DNA of 64,000 bases from Acinetobacter proteolyticus. Its GTDB lineage: Bacteria > Pseudomonadota > Gammaproteobacteria > Pseudomonadales > Moraxellaceae. Positions 52,484 through 60,710 of this stretch are shown in pieces (within the stretch, counting starts at the first letter, position 1; every line of letters starts with the position of its first letter). The notes beneath the pieces were generated by a model, which was not told where the DNA came from, made no database searches, and saw nothing but the letters and a program-made list of their open reading frames with translations. A program made the translations under genes and the position numbers. The DNA is taken from the NCBI RefSeq assembly GCF_000367945.1, contig NZ_KB849179.1, positions 1,082,935 to 1,146,934 of the forward strand. Direction: 5' to 3'.

Positions 52484-53776
52484 ATGACTTCACACGCTAA
52501 GTTAAGCCCGTCAGCTGCACACCGTTGGATGCATTGCGCAGGCAGCATGATCTTAGAAAAAGATATTCCTGACTCTACATCTGAGCATGCGGATTTAGGT
52601 ACAGCGGCCCATTTCCTTGCATCTGAGAGCTTGGAGCAAGGTAAAAACGCGACTGATTTTCTGAATCGTCAAATCTATATCAAAGACGGTGCAGCACATT
52701 GGAGCGATTTAGACGAGCAAGTAAAGCTCAGCTCTTACTTCACTGTCGATCTGGAAATGACAGAGAACGTGCAAGTTTATCTTGATGCTGTGCGCTCACA
52801 AGCTGAAGGCAATGAGCTGTTAGTGGAACAACGTGTGGAGTTCTCTAACTACATCAATTCGGAAAATGCATTCGGTACAAGTGACGCTGTTGTTTTAACT
52901 GCTGATGAAATCCAGATCCACGACTTGAAATACGGTCGCGGTGTGAAAGTCGACGCAGAAAACAATGAGCAATTAAAGCTGTATGGACTAGGTGCATTAA
53001 ACGAATTCGGCTTGATTGGTGATTACAAGCAAGTCCGAATGGTCATCCACCAACCACGCTTAGGCTATATGTCAGAAGCAGTTTGCACAATTGAAGAACT
53101 CGAAGCCTTTGCTCAAGAAGCTAAATCATCCGCCGAGTACATCCGCTGCTTGGAAGTCGGGCTGGGTGAAGGCGACATGGGTGCCATTGCCGATTTTGAA
53201 GCGTCATTTAATCCGGGCGAGAAGCAATGCCAGTGGTGTAAAGCCAAAGTAAACTGTGAAGCACTTGCAAAGCACAACTTGCAAAATGTTTTAGGCGACT
53301 TTGACGACCTAACACAATTCGATTTGCCTACAGAGATTGCACAGGCCACAGAGCAAGTTGTGAATCATGAAAACGACAAGCTTGGTCAATTGTACGCAGC
53401 GATTCCCCTTCTTGAATCATGGATAAAAGCCATTGATTCAGCAGTTCACCAAAAACTACATGCAGGTGAATCGGTTGAAGGCTTCAAGCTTGTAGCAGGT
53501 CGCCAAGGCGCACGCACTTGGGCAAATCCTGAAGATGCAGAAGCAATGCTTAAAAGCATGCGCCTCAAAACTGAGGAAATGTACGACCTGAAATTAATTA
53601 GTCCAACTACAGCTGAAAAACTCAAAAAAGCTGAAGTTATTGGCCCACGTCAATGGACCAAAGTTGAAGCCCTCATCACACGTGCGGACGGTAAAGCTAC
53701 TGTCGCACCAATTAGCGACAAACGTCCTGCACTGGATGTAAACCCACAAAACGATTTTGAAGACCTAACTGCTTAA
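52484..53776 (+). CDS. DUF2800 family protein (RecB-like nuclease fold)
   Basis: A 430-aa protein. SPSAAHRWMHCAGSMILE at the N-terminus, the EHADLGTAAHFLASE block and IQIHDLKYGRGVKVDAENNE with a D-x-K metal/catalytic core are the DUF2800 signature, which belongs to the PD-(D/E)XK superfamily. A cluster of cysteines (QCQWCKAKVNCEAL with one near residue 18) suggests an Fe-S site as in AddB/Cas4-like nucleases. It likely works in phage recombination or end processing, next to a single-strand binding protein. Confidence 0.85.
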   Translation: MTSHAKLSPSAAHRWMHCAGSMILEKDIPDSTSEHADLGTAAHFLASESLEQGKNATDFLNRQIYIKDGAAHWSDLDEQVKLSSYFTVDLEMTENVQVYLDAVRSQAEGNELLVEQRVEFSNYINSENAFGTSDAVVLTADEIQIHDLKYGRGVKVDAENNEQLKLYGLGALNEFGLIGDYKQVRMVIHQPRLGYMSEAVCTIEELEAFAQEAKSSAEYIRCLEVGLGEGDMGAIADFEASFNPGEKQCQWCKAKVNCEALAKHNLQNVLGDFDDLTQFDLPTEIAQATEQVVNHENDKLGQLYAAIPLLESWIKAIDSAVHQKLHAGESVEGFKLVAGRQGARTWANPEDAEAMLKSMRLKTEEMYDLKLISPTTAEKLKKAEVIGPRQWTKVEALITRADGKATVAPISDKRPALDVNPQNDFEDLTA

Positions 53777-53789
53777 TGGAGCAATAACA

Positions 53790-54344
53790 ATGAAATTAAA
53801 TCTTAAAAATGTACGCCTTGCATTCCCTAACTTGTTCGAAGCAAAAACGGTTAATGGCGAAGGTGAACCGGCTTTCTCTGCATCTTTCTTACTTCCTGCT
53901 AATCATCCGCAGATTAAAGAAATCAAAGACGCTATGGAAAAAGCGGGTTCAGAAAAATGGGGTGCTAAATGGCCTCAAGTTAAAAAAGAAATCGAAACCA
54001 AAGACCGTACGGCTTTGCACGATGGCGACACTAAATCTGACTATGAAGGATTTGCGGGCCACTACTTTATTTCTTCACGCAACAAAACCCGTGTGACTGT
54101 AGTCGACCGTGACCGCACTCCACTTGTTCAAGCAGACGGTAAGCCATATGCAGGTTGCTATGTGAATGCATCTATCGAACTTTGGTGCCAAGACAACAAC
54201 TACGGTAAGCGTATTAACGCATCACTTCGTGGCGTTCAGTTCCTGAAAGATGGTGAAGCCTTCGCAGGCGGTGGCGTTGCCAATGCAGACGAATTTGACG
54301 ACCTTGCGGCCGATGACATGGGCGAAGATCCACTCCTCGCATAA
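53790..54344 (+). CDS. DUF2815 single-stranded DNA-binding protein
   Basis: A 184-aa protein. LKNVRLAFPNLFEAKTVNGE opens the DUF2815 family; the OB-like core follows (YFISSRNKTRVTVVDRDRTP; VNASIELWCQDNNYGKRINA). The C-terminus is acidic (DEFDDLAADDMGEDPLLA), like SSB and T7 gp2.5 tails that contact polymerase or helicase. It should coat single-stranded DNA in replication and annealing. It sits 13 nt after the DUF2800 gene. Confidence 0.85.
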   Translation: MKLNLKNVRLAFPNLFEAKTVNGEGEPAFSASFLLPANHPQIKEIKDAMEKAGSEKWGAKWPQVKKEIETKDRTALHDGDTKSDYEGFAGHYFISSRNKTRVTVVDRDRTPLVQADGKPYAGCYVNASIELWCQDNNYGKRINASLRGVQFLKDGEAFAGGGVANADEFDDLAADDMGEDPLLA

Positions 54345-54574
54345 CGACCGCCAAGACCAGTGTGTCACCAAATTCGACAAGCTATGAGTGTTGAAACTGG
54401 AAATAACCATAGCAGCTATTGATAAGGGTCCTCTATCTCCCCTTTAGGCAATAGCCGCCGCCACTGCGTCAGTGTGGCATCACTCATTTATTAATAACCA
54501 TTGCTTTGGAAAGTGAATGTATTGCTGACCCTCTGCGTTCACTTTACCAAAGCATAAATAAGGAAAATAAAGAA
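54345..54574 (+). ncRNA. Structured multi-hairpin leader, candidate RNA element
   Basis: 230 nt without a supported gene inside the early operon. Stems: GCTATG/CATAGC (54381-54413), GCTATTG/CAATAGC with inner AAGGG/CCCTT (54415-54455), CACTG-CGT-CAGTG (54462-54474), and GCTTTGGAAAGTGAA (54503-54517) with TTCACTTTACCAAAGC (54538-54553), 15 bp with one bulged A. No U-run follows the last stem; it ends 6 nt before the AAGGA ribosome site of the next gene. It may control translation of that gene, attenuate the operon or be a separate small RNA. Confidence 0.5.
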
Positions 54575-55441
54575 ATGGTCAAAGTTATCAGTTTTAGCGG
54601 TGGACGCACTTCAGCTTATTTAGTTCACATTTTCAAAAACGATCCAGAAGCCCGTTTCGTTTTTATGGATACAGGTGCTGAGCATCCAGCTACCTATCAA
54701 TTTATCAAAGACATTGTGTCGAATTGGGGCATTAATCTTGTTTGCTTGCGTACAGTCGTGAATCCAGAAATGAATAAGGGAGTTAATTACAAAATTATCC
54801 GACTTGATGAGCTAAAACAGGATTTAGAACCATGGAAAGAAATACTCAAAAAGTATGGCAGCCCTTATTACGATACCCCGTTCTGTACTGCCCGCATGAA
54901 GACAGAACCATTTGAAAAGTATTGCAATGACGTATTTGGGAAAAACAATTATGAGCGCTGGATTGGTATCAGATATGACGAACCAAAACGGCTGCCAATT
55001 GAGGTACTTGAAAATCTGGGTCTACCAATTCATGCAAAAGCAGCCCATCAAAAGAATGGTTTTCGATATTTAGCTGAAATCTGTGAGTTAGAGAAAGACC
55101 AAATTCTTGATTGGTGGGAAGAACAGCCCTTTGATTTAGCGATAACAGAGCATCTAGGTAATTGCGTTTTCTGCATCAAAAAACATTTAAACAAGATTGC
55201 TTTGGCCGCTAAAGATGAGCCTGAACAAGCAGTGAAATGGATGGAAGTAACTGAAGGCTCAAGCGTCAGATCTGAAGGTAGAAAATACAACCATCATCGG
55301 ATGTATAGAGAGCGATTACATATGAGCGATGTGATTGAAGCTTTCAAAGACCATGATCGAGATGAAATGTACAAAGCATTACGCAGCAGCAAACGTTATG
55401 AATCAGGCTCTTGTTCTGAGTCATGTGAGGCAATTATATGA
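54575..55441 (+). CDS. PAPS-reductase/DndC-like PP-loop protein
   Basis: A 288-aa protein from the ATG at 54575 (a TTG at 54506 is in frame but inside the leader stem). The PP-loop SFSGGRTSAYLVH is at residues 6-12. FVFMDTGAEHPATYQF is the second family block. Cys motifs are FCTARMKTEP, LGNCVFCIKKH and SGSCSESCEA, which could hold a metal or Fe-S cluster. The group covers PAPS reductase, sulfate adenylyltransferase subunits and DndC. In a phage replication operon a DNA- or RNA-modification role is as likely as sulfur assimilation. It overlaps the polymerase ATG by 4 nt. Confidence 0.8.
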   Translation: MVKVISFSGGRTSAYLVHIFKNDPEARFVFMDTGAEHPATYQFIKDIVSNWGINLVCLRTVVNPEMNKGVNYKIIRLDELKQDLEPWKEILKKYGSPYYDTPFCTARMKTEPFEKYCNDVFGKNNYERWIGIRYDEPKRLPIEVLENLGLPIHAKAAHQKNGFRYLAEICELEKDQILDWWEEQPFDLAITEHLGNCVFCIKKHLNKIALAAKDEPEQAVKWMEVTEGSSVRSEGRKYNHHRMYRERLHMSDVIEAFKDHDRDEMYKALRSSKRYESGSCSESCEAII

Positions 55442-57528
55442 CCTCTACCCTCTATCTCGATTTAGAAACATACAGCGAAACCCCAATTAAAAACGGCACG
55501 CATATTTATGCAGAAAATGCGGAAATCATGGTTTTCGCATGGGCTTTAGATGATGGCCCTGTTCAGGTATGGGACGTAAAAGACGGTTCAACCATGCCAG
55601 TGCTTTTAATGAAGGCGCTACTTGATAGCGATAAAAACATAAAGATTGTCGCGCACAATTCAGGTTTTGATAGAACCGTTTTGCGTCACAGTAATCTAAA
55701 AAGCAACTTGGCCAACCAAGCCGCACGAGATATCCACCGTTGGGAAGATACGATGGTTCAGGCATTGAGCCATTCGTTACCTGGTGGACTTGATATCCTA
55801 TGTGAGATTTTCAAGATCGATCAAGACAAGGCCAAAGACAAAGCTGGTAAGCAACTTATTCAACTATTCTGCAAACCACGTCCAGCGAACCAGAAAATCA
55901 GACGTGCTACTAGTGAAACGCATCCAGTTGAATGGGCGCGATTCCTTGAGTACGCCAAAAGCGATATTTTGGCGATGCGCGAATTGCACAAAAAAATTCC
56001 AAAGTGGAATTACCGCAATGCTGAATTAGCACTGTGGCATCTGGACCAAAAAATTAATGATCGTGGTGTATGCATCGACCTTGATCTTGTACACACGGCA
56101 ATTGAAGCTGTTGAGAAAGCGCAAAAAGGATTAGCAAAACGCACAGTCGCATTAACCGATGGTGAAGTGCAAGCAGCAACCCAACGCGACGCAATGCTTA
56201 AACATATTCTTGAAGCACATGGCGTTTCGCTGCCAGACATGCAGAAATCAACTTTAGAGCGTCGATTAAATGATGAGTCCTTACCTCTAGCTGTTCGTGA
56301 ATTGCTTGCAATCCGTTTGCAGGCATCAACCACCAGTACAGCCAAATACAACGCTTTAGCCAAAGGAACAAGCAAAGATGGCCGATTACGTGGGACGCTT
56401 CAATTTAATGGCGCATCGCGTACTGGACGTTGGGCAGGTCGATTATTCCAACCGCAAAACTTGCCGCGCCCTGCTTTAAAGCAATCTGTAATTGATGCAG
56501 GCATCGAGACTTTAAAAATTGGCTGTGCAGATATGTTCTATGAAAACGTCATGGAGCTAACCAGTTCTGCAATCCGTGGTTGTATTTGCGCACCGGAAGG
56601 CAAAAAGCTTGTTGTTACTGACTTATCAAATATCGAAGGCCGCGCACTCGCTTGGCTGGCAGGTGAAACGTGGAAGATCAAAGCGTTTTATGACTTTGAT
56701 GCAGGCATTGGGCACGACCTTTACAAGTTGGCCTATGCAAAGTCATTCAGCGTTTCGCCTGAGTCAGTAGATAAAGAACAACGCCAAGTGGGTAAGGTTC
56801 AAGAATTAGCATTGGGGTATGAAGGCGGTGTAGGTGCATTTTTAACATTTGCAGCCGCATACAGTTTAGACCTTGATGCCATGGCAGACCAAGCATATGA
56901 CAGTTTAGATCCAAGTATTTTGAATGAAGCAATCCGCGCTTGGGAATGGCACAAGAAAGAACGCCGCACCACTTTTGGCCTTAAGAAAAAAACATGGTTA
57001 GTTTGTGATTCTTTTAAGCGCTCATGGCGCTATGCACATCCGAATATCAGTGCATGGTGGAATGAGCTAAGACAAGCTGCCATTGAAGCCATCAACAAAC
57101 CCGACCGTGCGGTGCCATGCCGCAAAGTTACCTTTATCAAAAAAGGCTCTTGGTTATTAATCAAATTACCAAGTGGGCGTTATCTCTGCTACCCGGGTGC
57201 GAAAGCTGAAGACGGCAAAATTTCTTACATGGGCAATAACCAGTACACACGTAAATGGGAACGCCTTTACACCTATGGCGGCAAGTTTGCCGAGAACATC
57301 ACACAGGCTTTTTCACGTGATGTACTGGGTTACAACATGCCTCTAATCGAAGAATCAGGTTACGACATTTGCCTATCGGTGCATGACGAAGTGATTACCG
57401 AAACGGATGATCAACCTGACTTTAACCCTGACCATTTATCAAGTCTGCTTGCACGCAATCCTGAATGGGCAATTGATTTGCCTTTAGCTGCGGCAGGCTT
57501 TGAATCTTACAGATACAAAAAGGATTGA
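55438..57528 (+). CDS. Family A DNA polymerase with 3'-5' exonuclease
   Basis: A 696-aa phage replicative polymerase. Exonuclease motifs: LYLDLETYSE (ExoI), AHNSGFDRTVL (ExoII) and YAKSDILAMREL (ExoIII). Polymerase motif A is KLVVTDLSNIEGRALAWLAG, motif B is EQRQVGKVQELALGYEGGVG, and motif C is LSVHDEVITE. There is no 5'-3' exonuclease domain, as in T7 polymerase. It copies phage DNA with the primase-helicase and the DUF2815 protein. Confidence 0.93.
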   Translation: MTSTLYLDLETYSETPIKNGTHIYAENAEIMVFAWALDDGPVQVWDVKDGSTMPVLLMKALLDSDKNIKIVAHNSGFDRTVLRHSNLKSNLANQAARDIHRWEDTMVQALSHSLPGGLDILCEIFKIDQDKAKDKAGKQLIQLFCKPRPANQKIRRATSETHPVEWARFLEYAKSDILAMRELHKKIPKWNYRNAELALWHLDQKINDRGVCIDLDLVHTAIEAVEKAQKGLAKRTVALTDGEVQAATQRDAMLKHILEAHGVSLPDMQKSTLERRLNDESLPLAVRELLAIRLQASTTSTAKYNALAKGTSKDGRLRGTLQFNGASRTGRWAGRLFQPQNLPRPALKQSVIDAGIETLKIGCADMFYENVMELTSSAIRGCICAPEGKKLVVTDLSNIEGRALAWLAGETWKIKAFYDFDAGIGHDLYKLAYAKSFSVSPESVDKEQRQVGKVQELALGYEGGVGAFLTFAAAYSLDLDAMADQAYDSLDPSILNEAIRAWEWHKKERRTTFGLKKKTWLVCDSFKRSWRYAHPNISAWWNELRQAAIEAINKPDRAVPCRKVTFIKKGSWLLIKLPSGRYLCYPGAKAEDGKISYMGNNQYTRKWERLYTYGGKFAENITQAFSRDVLGYNMPLIEESGYDICLSVHDEVITETDDQPDFNPDHLSSLLARNPEWAIDLPLAAAGFESYRYKKD

Positions 57529-57539
57529 GGTAAATAGTT

Positions 57540-58178
57540 ATGAATGCATCTGTTGAAATTGTAATGTGCAATACAAAAAGTACGAATCAAATTTATAACG
57601 ATTTAAAAATTGCATTCGATATTTTTAATAAAGAAATGTTTTCTAACGAATTACCAGAAGTGCTTTTTACTTTAACTCGTAAGAAAAACACACTTGGGTA
57701 CTTTTGGGCTGATAGATTTTCATTGAATGAGGAAAGCAAACACGAGATTGCACTTAACCCTCGGTATTTCATTGAAAACACCCCTCAAGATACAGCATTC
57801 ACTTTATTGCATGAAATGGTTCACTTATGGCAACAAATATTTGGCAAGCCAAGTCGTAATGGATACCACAACCGAGAGTGGGCTGAAAAAATGAAAATTG
57901 TCGGTTTACAGCCGATATCTTGTGATGGCAAAGGGAGTGAAACAGGTCAGAAAATGAGCCATGAGCCAATAAAAGACGGAAAGGCTTTTGAAGTATTCAA
58001 TCTGATTATGGAAGCTGGATATAAACGCGAAATTATCGAAAAGCCATTTATCAAAACTGTTCGAAACACTACACGTTACAAGTACAAATGTAGCCAATGC
58101 GATCAAAAGGTGTATGGGGGTAAATCTTCCAACATCCTTTGTGGAAGATGCAACATTGAATTAATAAGAGAAGAATAA
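57540..58178 (+). CDS. SprT-like zinc metalloprotease domain protein
   Basis: A 212-aa protein. The SprT-like domain (residues about 20-125) holds the zinc motif TLLHEMVHLWQ (HExxH), preceded by LGYFWADRF and ending with a third histidine in GYHNREWAEKM. A C-terminal zinc ribbon follows (YKCSQCDQKVY; ILCGRCNIEL). The Spartan group cleaves DNA-protein crosslinks; such a role would protect phage replication from blocks. GAGGT lies 9 nt before the ATG. Confidence 0.88.
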   Translation: MNASVEIVMCNTKSTNQIYNDLKIAFDIFNKEMFSNELPEVLFTLTRKKNTLGYFWADRFSLNEESKHEIALNPRYFIENTPQDTAFTLLHEMVHLWQQIFGKPSRNGYHNREWAEKMKIVGLQPISCDGKGSETGQKMSHEPIKDGKAFEVFNLIMEAGYKREIIEKPFIKTVRNTTRYKYKCSQCDQKVYGGKSSNILCGRCNIELIREE

Positions 58179-58183
58179 GCCTA

Positions 58184-58447
58184 ATGCGCGAATCGAAAAT
58201 TGAAGCCTACCTAGTGCAACGAGTTAAAGCACTGGGCGGCGAGGTTCGGAAAGTTAAATGGATCGGTCGCAACTCTGCACCTGACCGTATCGTCATGCTA
58301 CCTGACAATACATTTTGGGCAGAGCTAAAAGCAACAGGCGAAAAACCAACAGCGGCACAGGTCAGAGAACATAAGCGTATGCGTGACATGGGTCAGCGAA
58401 TTGAAGTTATAGACAGCATAGATCAAATTAAGGAGTTATTGGGATGA
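58184..58447 (+). CDS. VRR-NUC domain nuclease
   Basis: An 87-aa stand-alone VRR-NUC protein. RESKIEAYLVQRVKALGGEV, GRNSAPDRIVMLP and FWAELKATGEKPTAAQVREH give the PD-(D/E)XK core: an Asp in APDRI and E-x-K in AELKA. These small phage enzymes form dimers or tetramers and cut branched DNA (Holliday-junction resolvase-like). It is three genes upstream of the SNF2-type helicase. It overlaps the next gene by 4 nt. Confidence 0.88.
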   Translation: MRESKIEAYLVQRVKALGGEVRKVKWIGRNSAPDRIVMLPDNTFWAELKATGEKPTAAQVREHKRMRDMGQRIEVIDSIDQIKELLG

Positions 58448-58788
58448 GCGATATTAACCAAGTAAAAAACCATATTAAAAACTTAATTAACGGTCACAAC
58501 ATTTCTAAAGGCGAAATGCGTAGTTTATATAATGAAGTTTTAAAGGAATTTATTGAGAAAAAAGTTAATAAACTTTTTGATAGTTACAGCATTCACAAAA
58601 CAATCGAAACGACTGTCAAACTAATCCTCAAGGATTATGTCAACACTCAACTAAGAGGCGTTTTTAGACACGAAGCATTTAATCATCCCGCCCCTGAAAT
58701 CGAACGAATGGTCAGAGCAGAGATTGAGAGACAAGTCAAAGAGGTTGTTTCCCAAAGCGTATCCATCCAAATAAAGGCAGGTGGGTAA
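58444..58788 (+). CDS. Helical phage protein, unknown
   Basis: A 114-aa soluble, mostly helical, basic protein (NHIKNLINGHNISKGEMRSL; TTVKLILKDYVNTQLRGVFR; IERMVRAEIERQVKEVVSQS). No Cys and no membrane segment. Family not recognised. It overlaps both neighbours by 1-4 nt in the operon, so it is real. Confidence 0.65.
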   Translation: MSDINQVKNHIKNLINGHNISKGEMRSLYNEVLKEFIEKKVNKLFDSYSIHKTIETTVKLILKDYVNTQLRGVFRHEAFNHPAPEIERMVRAEIERQVKEVVSQSVSIQIKAGG

Positions 58789-59066
58789 TGAGTACAGAAA
58801 CCAAACTTCTAAAAATTAAAAGCGATATTTATTGGCAAGCCGACGTAGCGGTACAACAGGCGTTTGAATTAGGCCAATCAGAAGATGTTACAGCTACCAA
58901 GGCTGAATTAGAAGAAACTCTCAAACATGCTCAGGAAGCATACGAGTTTTTCAAGGTTGTTTTGAATCGATTTTGCATTTCTGAAAACCATTTAGAAAGC
59001 ACAACAATGAGTTATTTACGTGAAATAGGTTCTCAACTTGAAAAAATCAGAGGGGTAAAAAAGTGA
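58788..59066 (+). CDS. Small helical phage protein, unknown
   Basis: A 92-aa protein with coiled-coil character (DVTATKAELEETLKHAQEAY) and one or two helices. Family not recognised. It overlaps the start of the SNF2-type helicase by 4 nt, so it is translated in the operon. Confidence 0.65.
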   Translation: MSTETKLLKIKSDIYWQADVAVQQAFELGQSEDVTATKAELEETLKHAQEAYEFFKVVLNRFCISENHLESTTMSYLREIGSQLEKIRGVKK

Positions 59067-60454
59067 CCGCACTCGACTACAAACCCCACGACTACCAGCA
59101 TGCCATTATCAATCACATTCTGGATAATGAGCGTTGCGCAGTGTTTGCTGGCATGGGTACTGGTAAAACATCTTCTACCCTCACTGCCCTTGATATCCTC
59201 GATTTATTCGAGCCAGGTGCAACGCTTGTTGTTGCTCCTTTGCGCGTTGCCGCTACCACATGGCCCGATGAGGCTAAAAAGTGGAAGCATTTAGAGAATT
59301 ATAAAGTCGTTGCGGTTGTAGGTTCGCCAGAAGAACGCGTACGCGCTTTAAAACAGAAAGCCAACGCATACGCGATTAATTATGAAAATTTGCCTTGGCT
59401 TGTTGGTTACTTGAAAGAGAATTGGTTCTTTACCAAAGTCGTTGCTGATGAGAGCACAAAGCTCAAAGGGTTCCGTGTGAGTCAAGGTTCAGTACGCGCA
59501 CGCGCCTTAGGTAAGGTTGCCCATACTCGAGTAAAAAGATTCATTGCTTTGACTGGAACACCAAGCCCCAACGGATTGAAGGACCTTTGGGGGCAAGTAT
59601 GGTTCATTGATCGCGGTCAAAGATTAGGCACGAGTTTTGGCGCTTTTACTCAACGATGGTTCCAGCAGATCCAAGTCGGTGCAGACCGAAATGCAGTTCA
59701 GCTTGTACCCTTTCCACATAGTCAAAATGAAATCCAAACCAAGCTCAAAGATATTTGTTTGAGCATTGAGGCTAAAGATTATTTTGATATCAAAGACCCA
59801 ATTTTCCGAACAGTTGAAATTGAGCTCAAAGGCAAAGCGCGAAAACTTTATGACGAGATGGAAAAAGAAATGTTCATTGAGCTTTCTGAAACCACAGAAG
59901 TTGAAGCATTTAACGCCGCATCAAAGACAATGAAGTGCCTACAACTTGCAAGTGGGTCTATCTACACCGATGAGCAAGGCAATTGGCAAGCCATCCATGA
60001 CTTAAAGCTACAGACGCTTGAATCGATTATCGAAGAAGCCTGCGGAATGCCGGTACTTGTTGCGTATCACTTTAAAAGTGACCTTGAGCGATTACAGAAG
60101 GCTTTTCCAAGTGGCAGACATTTGGACAAAGATCCGAAGACGATTCACGACTGGAACGCAGGCGAAATCCCTGTGCTGTTTGCTCATCCAGCGAGCGCAG
60201 GACACGGGCTGAATCTTCAGGATGGCGGGAATATTTTAGTTTTCTTTTCCCATTGGTGGGACCTAGAACAATACCAACAAATCATAGAACGTATTGGGCC
60301 AACGCGCCAAGCGCAAGCGGGCCATGATCGTCCAGTTTACATTTATCACATCATTGCTAAAAACACGATTGATTCTGTTGTAATGGAGCGCCGAGACTCT
60401 AAGCGCGAAGTGCAGGATTTATTGATGGAAGCTATGAAACGCAGAGAGGTTTAA
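59063..60454 (+). CDS. SNF2-type DEAD/H helicase-like ATPase
   Basis: A 463-aa SF2 protein with a GTG start overlapping the previous stop. Motif I FAGMGTGKTSSTLTALDIL, motif Ia VVAPLRVAATTWPDEAKKW, motif II VVADESTKLKG, motif III ALTGTPSPNG, and C-terminal motifs V/VI PASAGHGLNLQDGG and QIIERIGPTRQAQAGH. This small SNF2-like form is common in phages next to VRR-NUC and polymerase genes. It probably remodels or branch-migrates DNA during recombination-dependent replication. Confidence 0.9.
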   Translation: MTALDYKPHDYQHAIINHILDNERCAVFAGMGTGKTSSTLTALDILDLFEPGATLVVAPLRVAATTWPDEAKKWKHLENYKVVAVVGSPEERVRALKQKANAYAINYENLPWLVGYLKENWFFTKVVADESTKLKGFRVSQGSVRARALGKVAHTRVKRFIALTGTPSPNGLKDLWGQVWFIDRGQRLGTSFGAFTQRWFQQIQVGADRNAVQLVPFPHSQNEIQTKLKDICLSIEAKDYFDIKDPIFRTVEIELKGKARKLYDEMEKEMFIELSETTEVEAFNAASKTMKCLQLASGSIYTDEQGNWQAIHDLKLQTLESIIEEACGMPVLVAYHFKSDLERLQKAFPSGRHLDKDPKTIHDWNAGEIPVLFAHPASAGHGLNLQDGGNILVFFSHWWDLEQYQQIIERIGPTRQAQAGHDRPVYIYHIIAKNTIDSVVMERRDSKREVQDLLMEAMKRREV

Positions 60455-60458
60455 TAAA

Positions 60459-60710
60459 ATGTCAGAAGTCAAAGTAATCACAATCACTGAAACTGAATTA
60501 GAAAATCTTTTAGATCGTGTTTGTCGTAAAGCGATACTAGATGCCTTTGCACAGAAAGATGATGAGATATTAAACATTGGCCAGATTTGTGAAAGGATAC
60601 CCGGCATGTCCAGATATCTATTTTCACAATTACAAAAGAAAGCCAACTTAAAAAATATTAGAGGCAAATATTCTCTAAATGCGGTTAAAGCCGCGATGCA
60701 ATCTCACTAG
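60459..60710 (+). CDS. Small HTH-like protein, candidate excisionase
   Basis: An 83-aa protein ending 26 nt inside the convergent integrase gene. Residues about 35-80 (ILNIGQICERIPGMSRYLFS and QLQKKANLKNIRGKYSLNAV) look like a winged-helix/AlpA-type DNA-binding region. Its place beside the integrase suggests an excisionase/recombination directionality factor. It would be made with the lytic early operon, as expected for excision. Family not proven. Confidence 0.6.
   Translation: MSEVKVITITETELENLLDRVCRKAILDAFAQKDDEILNIGQICERIPGMSRYLFSQLQKKANLKNIRGKYSLNAVKAAMQSH

Noticed and set aside
54506..54574. N-terminal extension of the PAPS-reductase-like gene from a TTG
   Set aside because: The extension overlaps a 15-bp stem and has no ribosome site, whereas AAGGA precedes the ATG at 54575 and the PP-loop then falls at the usual place.
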